From contig JBOHVS010000116.1 in the NCBI GenBank assembly GCA_050735975.1, positions 1 through 14,826 of the forward strand: 14,826 nt of DNA, written 5' to 3'. A model generated the notes under the pieces. It had not been told where the DNA came from, made no database searches, and saw only the letters and a program-made list of their open reading frames with translations. The translations under genes and the position numbers were made by a program. Source of the DNA: DATMBL01 sp050735975. Lineage in GTDB: Bacteria; Desulfobacterota; Binatia; UBA9968. This document shows, in pieces, positions 11,922 to 14,826 of this stretch. Position 1 is the first letter of the stretch, and the number at the start of each line of letters is the position of its first letter.

Positions 11922-14267
11922 CTAAGACTCCTCCGTCTTTTTTTTCATGGTCAGGAGATTTCTATCTCCCTGCCTTTTATATTCGAGGCCATCCATGAGC
12001 TTGCGGACTAGATGGATTCCGAGGCCGCCTATTGTCCTTTCCTCCAAGGGTTTTTCGGTGTCAGGTTCCGGCGCCTCAAGCGGGTTGAAGCGTTGACCGT
12101 CGTCTTCCACTTCGGCCGTGACCTCTCCCGTTTGCGCGCTCAGGCGCACCTTAATCTCATGTTCCCGGTTATCGGTGTAACCATAAGAAATGATGTTGGT
12201 GAGAATTTCTTCCAAGGCCAGATTGAGATCGTGCACAACCCTGGGGGCTAGACCGTGCCGCTGGCTGAATTCCATTAGAGCTTGATTCAACCTCTCGAGC
12301 TCGGAAAGCTTGTTATTGAGTTTGATCTCCAGCTCTTCCCCCGGTTTTTCTGTTGTCCCAAAATATAGAAGCGAAAGACCGGTGATATCATCCGACTGCG
12401 GTGCTCCACCTGCAAATTGCCTCACGTCGCTGACCAAATCGCCGATAATTTGGCGCGGAGAAGAGCCGCGATTGCTCGCCGAAAATCGCTCGAGCCGCTG
12501 ATCGGAATAAAGCGCGTCGCTCGAGTCCATGGCCTCGGTTATCCCGTCGGTGTAAAGCAGCAGGCCTTCCCCAGGGCCGAGAACCATCCGTCCCGATGCA
12601 TAGGGACTTTGCTCCACAACCCCCAGGGCTCTTCCGCCGGCGTTTTCCAACGGACTCACTCCGCCGCGGTGAAGGTAATAGGGCAGATTGTGCCCGCCGT
12701 TGCTATAATCGACCTGACCGGTGCGGATATTCAAGATGCCGCAAAAAAGAGTCACGAACATACAGGACTCGTTATCGCGACAGATCTCGGCGTTCAAGCG
12801 CGCAAGGATTTCACCCGGAGCGCCGCCGTTCCCTGCAGTGGCTTTGAACAGGGTCTTGGTCACGGCCATAAAAAGTGACGCGGGGACTCCTTTGCCGGAT
12901 ACATCGCCCACGGCAAAGCATAGATGATCGTCATCGATGAAGAAAAAATCGTATAGATCCCCGCCCACCTCCTTGGCCGGCACCAGAGTGGCGAAAATAT
13001 CAAACTCGCTACGGTCCGGAAACGGCGGAAAGATCTTCGGCACCATGCTCATTTGAATCTCGTGGGCGATCTTCAACTCGCTTTCGATCCGTTCCTTGGC
13101 CGCGGTGGTTTCCTTCAGATGTTCGATGGATTCGTTCAAGCGCCGCGTCATCTCGTTAAACGAGGCCGCGAGGACGCCAATTTCATTCTTTGCCGGGATG
13201 TCGATCCTTTGATTGAAGTCGCCACCCGCGATCCGTCTGGTCATGTCCGTCAGATTGGCAATAGGCCTCGAAATGGTCTTGGCGCCAAAAATGGCGATGA
13301 CCGACCCGAGCAAAAACACGAGCCCACTCACGCCCATTGCCAGCCGAGTCTGGTTGCGAATGGCGGCCTGAACGCGACCGGTAGGGAGAGTCACCAGGAT
13401 CGCCCCACCCTTTAGTTCTCCCCCCTCTTCGCCGATCGGAGCCACGACGTTTAGAAGCGATCCTTCCAGAAAACTTTGTGTCCGTCCTTTCTTCGCCAGG
13501 CTGAAGAGGTTTGCCAGATCGCTCTCGGTGGGCTCGGGCAACTTATCGCCCCGAACCCTCTCAGCATAGTCCACGGTGATCATGCTCTTGTCGAGGACAC
13601 AGATCGCAATGACGCTTCCTTCGGACACCAGTTGGTTGACCAGGCGAGTCAGCCCCATGCGCAGGCGCAGCTGCTGGAGCAAGGCAGCGTGATATCCTAC
13701 CTGGACAATGCGCGGCTTATCTACTCCTGCCACCCCCACATACTTGAAAACCTGCGTGTCGACTTCGCGCTGGCGCGCTTCCTGGACGACGCTTTTACTC
13801 TTTCCCGTGAGCAGCGGCCAGAAGGCGTGCGCTTGGGGCTGCTGCTCCCGATCCGGACTGAACGTGAAGTCGATTTCGCTGATGTTTCTCAGGTAAGCAT
13901 GGCCCTTCTCGTCGGTAATCCAGATTTCGTCCAAGACCGTATCGTCAGCAATCTGTTTCAGCCGGCGGTTGATCTCCTTCGAGTCCACTCCCGCCGCCTC
14001 GCCCAGAGCCACGAGATGCGCCGCCATCGTGGCCTCTACGACCATCTGCTCGCCGATGGCTGTTTCAACATCGTTCATGACGTGGACACCGAAGGCCGCG
14101 CTGCGCGCCAACAAGCGCGCGATAACGAGACCCTGGGCCTCGGTCTCGGCAAGCAACGCCTGCCGCGAGCTCCAGCCAACCACACCGGCGGTGGCCAGAA
14201 CCGCTGCGGCCAACAAGACGGTTACCATTAGGAGAGTTTGTGTCCTTATAGTCACGCTACCCCTCAT
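11922..14267 (-). CDS. Membrane sensor with HAMP, PP2C-type (RsbU-like) phosphatase and RsbW-like kinase domain fused
   Basis: A 781-residue signalling protein. TM1 is at about 9-31; a large extracytoplasmic sensor region follows at about 32-308, with two periplasmic-sensor-like parts (TVLDEIWITDEKGHAYLRN, then VIAICVLDKSMITVDYAE); TM2 is at about 309-329. HAMP is at 330-383 (SRPIANLTDMTRRIAGGDFNQRI), and a short helix follows at 384-410 (AHEIQMSMVP). The SpoIIE/PP2C phosphatase has metal ligands in GGDLYD (Asp437), GDVSGKG (Asp455), TDGITE (Asp574) and SDDIT (626-627). An RsbW-like ATPase at about 645-775 has an N box EEILTN (Asn691), EDDGQ (Asp722-Gly724) and GGLGIHLV (747-754). All key residues of both enzymatic domains are present. 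Having phosphatase and anti-sigma kinase in one chain means an external signal could set the phosphorylation of the STAS partner encoded next. Confidence 0.93.
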   Translation of the reverse strand: MRGSVTIRTQTLLMVTVLLAAAVLATAGVVGWSSRQALLAETEAQGLVIARLLARSAAFGVHVMNDVETAIGEQMVVEATMAAHLVALGEAAGVDSKEINRRLKQIADDTVLDEIWITDEKGHAYLRNISEIDFTFSPDREQQPQAHAFWPLLTGKSKSVVQEARQREVDTQVFKYVGVAGVDKPRIVQVGYHAALLQQLRLRMGLTRLVNQLVSEGSVIAICVLDKSMITVDYAERVRGDKLPEPTESDLANLFSLAKKGRTQSFLEGSLLNVVAPIGEEGGELKGGAILVTLPTGRVQAAIRNQTRLAMGVSGLVFLLGSVIAIFGAKTISRPIANLTDMTRRIAGGDFNQRIDIPAKNEIGVLAASFNEMTRRLNESIEHLKETTAAKERIESELKIAHEIQMSMVPKIFPPFPDRSEFDIFATLVPAKEVGGDLYDFFFIDDDHLCFAVGDVSGKGVPASLFMAVTKTLFKATAGNGGAPGEILARLNAEICRDNESCMFVTLFCGILNIRTGQVDYSNGGHNLPYYLHRGGVSPLENAGGRALGVVEQSPYASGRMVLGPGEGLLLYTDGITEAMDSSDALYSDQRLERFSASNRGSSPRQIIGDLVSDVRQFAGGAPQSDDITGLSLLYFGTTEKPGEELEIKLNNKLSELERLNQALMEFSQRHGLAPRVVHDLNLALEEILTNIISYGYTDNREHEIKVRLSAQTGEVTAEVEDDGQRFNPLEAPEPDTEKPLEERTIGGLGIHLVRKLMDGLEYKRQGDRNLLTMKKKTEES

Positions 14268-14450
14268 TGAACGTTCGCCCTTGCTTGATATCTACGGCTG
14301 TCCGGTCCCGAAATCTGATGCGCTTTGCGCCTTTGCGCGGGACACAGTTTTTCCGATCTCTTCTTTCATCCAAAATTGCAAAATATCTTTGGCTAGAGTT
14401 GCTCACGTTCCCTTCCTCGAACCGCCTCAGAAAATGGCCAGAATTTTCTT
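14268..14450. other. Intergenic gap before the sensor gene
   Basis: 183 bases between two minus-strand genes, with a CGCTTTGCGC-type repeat at 14321-14340. No clear terminator or promoter was recognised, so the right-edge gene and the sensor gene could be co-transcribed. Confidence 0.4.
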
Positions 14451-14826
14451 CTAATGATCAAAGTGAAGCTGAACCCGGCAACGGCCATTTACCGTTTCCG
14501 ACCTCACCCGGTCGGCGTATTGGCGAATCAGAAAGCCGGAGAGGCTGGCGACAGCGTTTTCATCGGCGAGAAGCGCGTCTTCGGTCGGTCGCCTGCTCGG
14601 AAATTTCATCAGCTCGCCATCGTAGCGAATGTCCATATCCAGATTGAATTCGTCGAAACTGACTTCGGCTTGGGCCTTTCCCTTCACGAGGCCCACGCCG
14701 GCGGCGGACTCGACAAACACATTCAGGGCGGCCGTCGCTCGCATGATCACGTCCCGGCGCGCTCCCCAAACGCCCCCCTGGATCTCCATGAATTCAAAAA
14801 TTTTCTGCGAACCATCGACACCGGGG
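14451..14826 (-). CDS. C-terminal part of a gene entering from the right edge; degenerate RsbW-like ATPase fold, possibly the tail of an NCS2 permease
   Basis: The frame is open to the right edge through codons before the ATG at 14789 (PGVDGSQKIFEF), so the 5' end is outside the window and that ATG need not be the start. The visible 124 or so residues include VWGARRDVIMRATAALNVFVESA, AEVSFDEFNLDMDIRYDGEL, SLSGFLIRQYADRV and a terminal CRVQLHFDH. The order resembles the RsbW-like domain of the neighbouring sensor: N-box helix, strand pair with a DG turn, GLGI-like helix, final strands. However, the ATP-binding Asn and the glycine-rich box are missing, so it is probably not a working kinase. 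From memory, some xanthine/uracil (NCS2) permeases of proteobacteria end in such a domain, but that assignment is uncertain without the N-terminal part. Confidence 0.45.
   Translation of the reverse strand, partial: PGVDGSQKIFEFMEIQGGVWGARRDVIMRATAALNVFVESAAGVGLVKGKAQAEVSFDEFNLDMDIRYDGELMKFPSRRPTEDALLADENAVASLSGFLIRQYADRVRSETVNGRCRVQLHFDH

Noticed and set aside
13476..14231. 251-residue plus-strand ORF opposite the sensor gene
   Set aside because: The minus strand encodes a complete multidomain protein with all motifs; the plus frame is its complement.
14386..14404. Match of TTTGGCTAGAG to the binding-protein tail (NVLARAD codons)
   Set aside because: Only about eleven bases match and no reading frame or neighbouring tail codons support homology.

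Overview
The window looks like a chromosomal segment from an uncultured soil or sediment bacterium of the broad deltaproteobacterial / Binatota / Tectomicrobia / NC10 type. This is inferred from gene content only: tandem orphan ABC_sub_bind lipid-free binding proteins, a UbiD decarboxylase, many short degenerate intergenic repeats, and palindromic elements ending in GCAGGCTGCTGAAAAAG. No rRNA or other phylogenetic marker is present, so the assignment is weak. No tRNA, CRISPR array or transposase gene was seen.

Layout. (1) 1-689: 3' part of a TPR protein. (2) 754-5215: a tandem array of three full ABC transporter substrate-binding protein genes (796-1782, 1854-2912, 3048-4211), with no permease or ATPase gene. 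Full genes alternate with short orphan copies of the family's C-terminal tail (1813-1857, 2957-3003, 5135-5215). Short tandem-repeat DNA lies between them and also encodes parts of the N-termini of the second and third paralogs. (3) 4446-5894: two toxin-antitoxin modules back to back on the minus strand, a MazF type with a ribbon-helix-helix antitoxin and a PIN (VapC) type with a Phd-like antitoxin. Each has a recognisable promoter with an inverted-repeat operator. (4) 5930-6691: a gene-poor gap with a 55-base palindromic repeat. (5) 6692-11521: UbiD-family decarboxylase and aldo/keto reductase on the plus strand, then a 3-hydroxyanthranilate dioxygenase-like cupin and an MFS transporter on the minus strand. 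Three hairpin-forming interspersed elements punctuate this block. (6) 11586-14267: a partner-switching signalling pair, made of a membrane sensor fused to both a PP2C (RsbU-like) phosphatase and an RsbW-like kinase domain, followed by its STAS antagonist. (7) 14451-14826: the C-terminal part of a gene that enters from the right edge, whose visible part looks like a degenerate RsbW-type ATPase fold.

How the parts may work together. The UbiD / dioxygenase / MFS block is consistent with uptake and breakdown of a (hydroxy)aromatic acid. The binding-protein array would scavenge small ligands in the periplasm using a transporter encoded elsewhere. The phosphatase-kinase-STAS pair would turn an extracytoplasmic signal into sigma-factor or other partner switching.

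The most unusual material is the binding-protein array: alternating full genes and tail remnants, repeat-encoded leaders, and a MazEF-type module between two copies of a perfect 32-base stretch of the gene's 3' end. No single completely new system is proven here, but the array has an architecture I cannot match to a named element.
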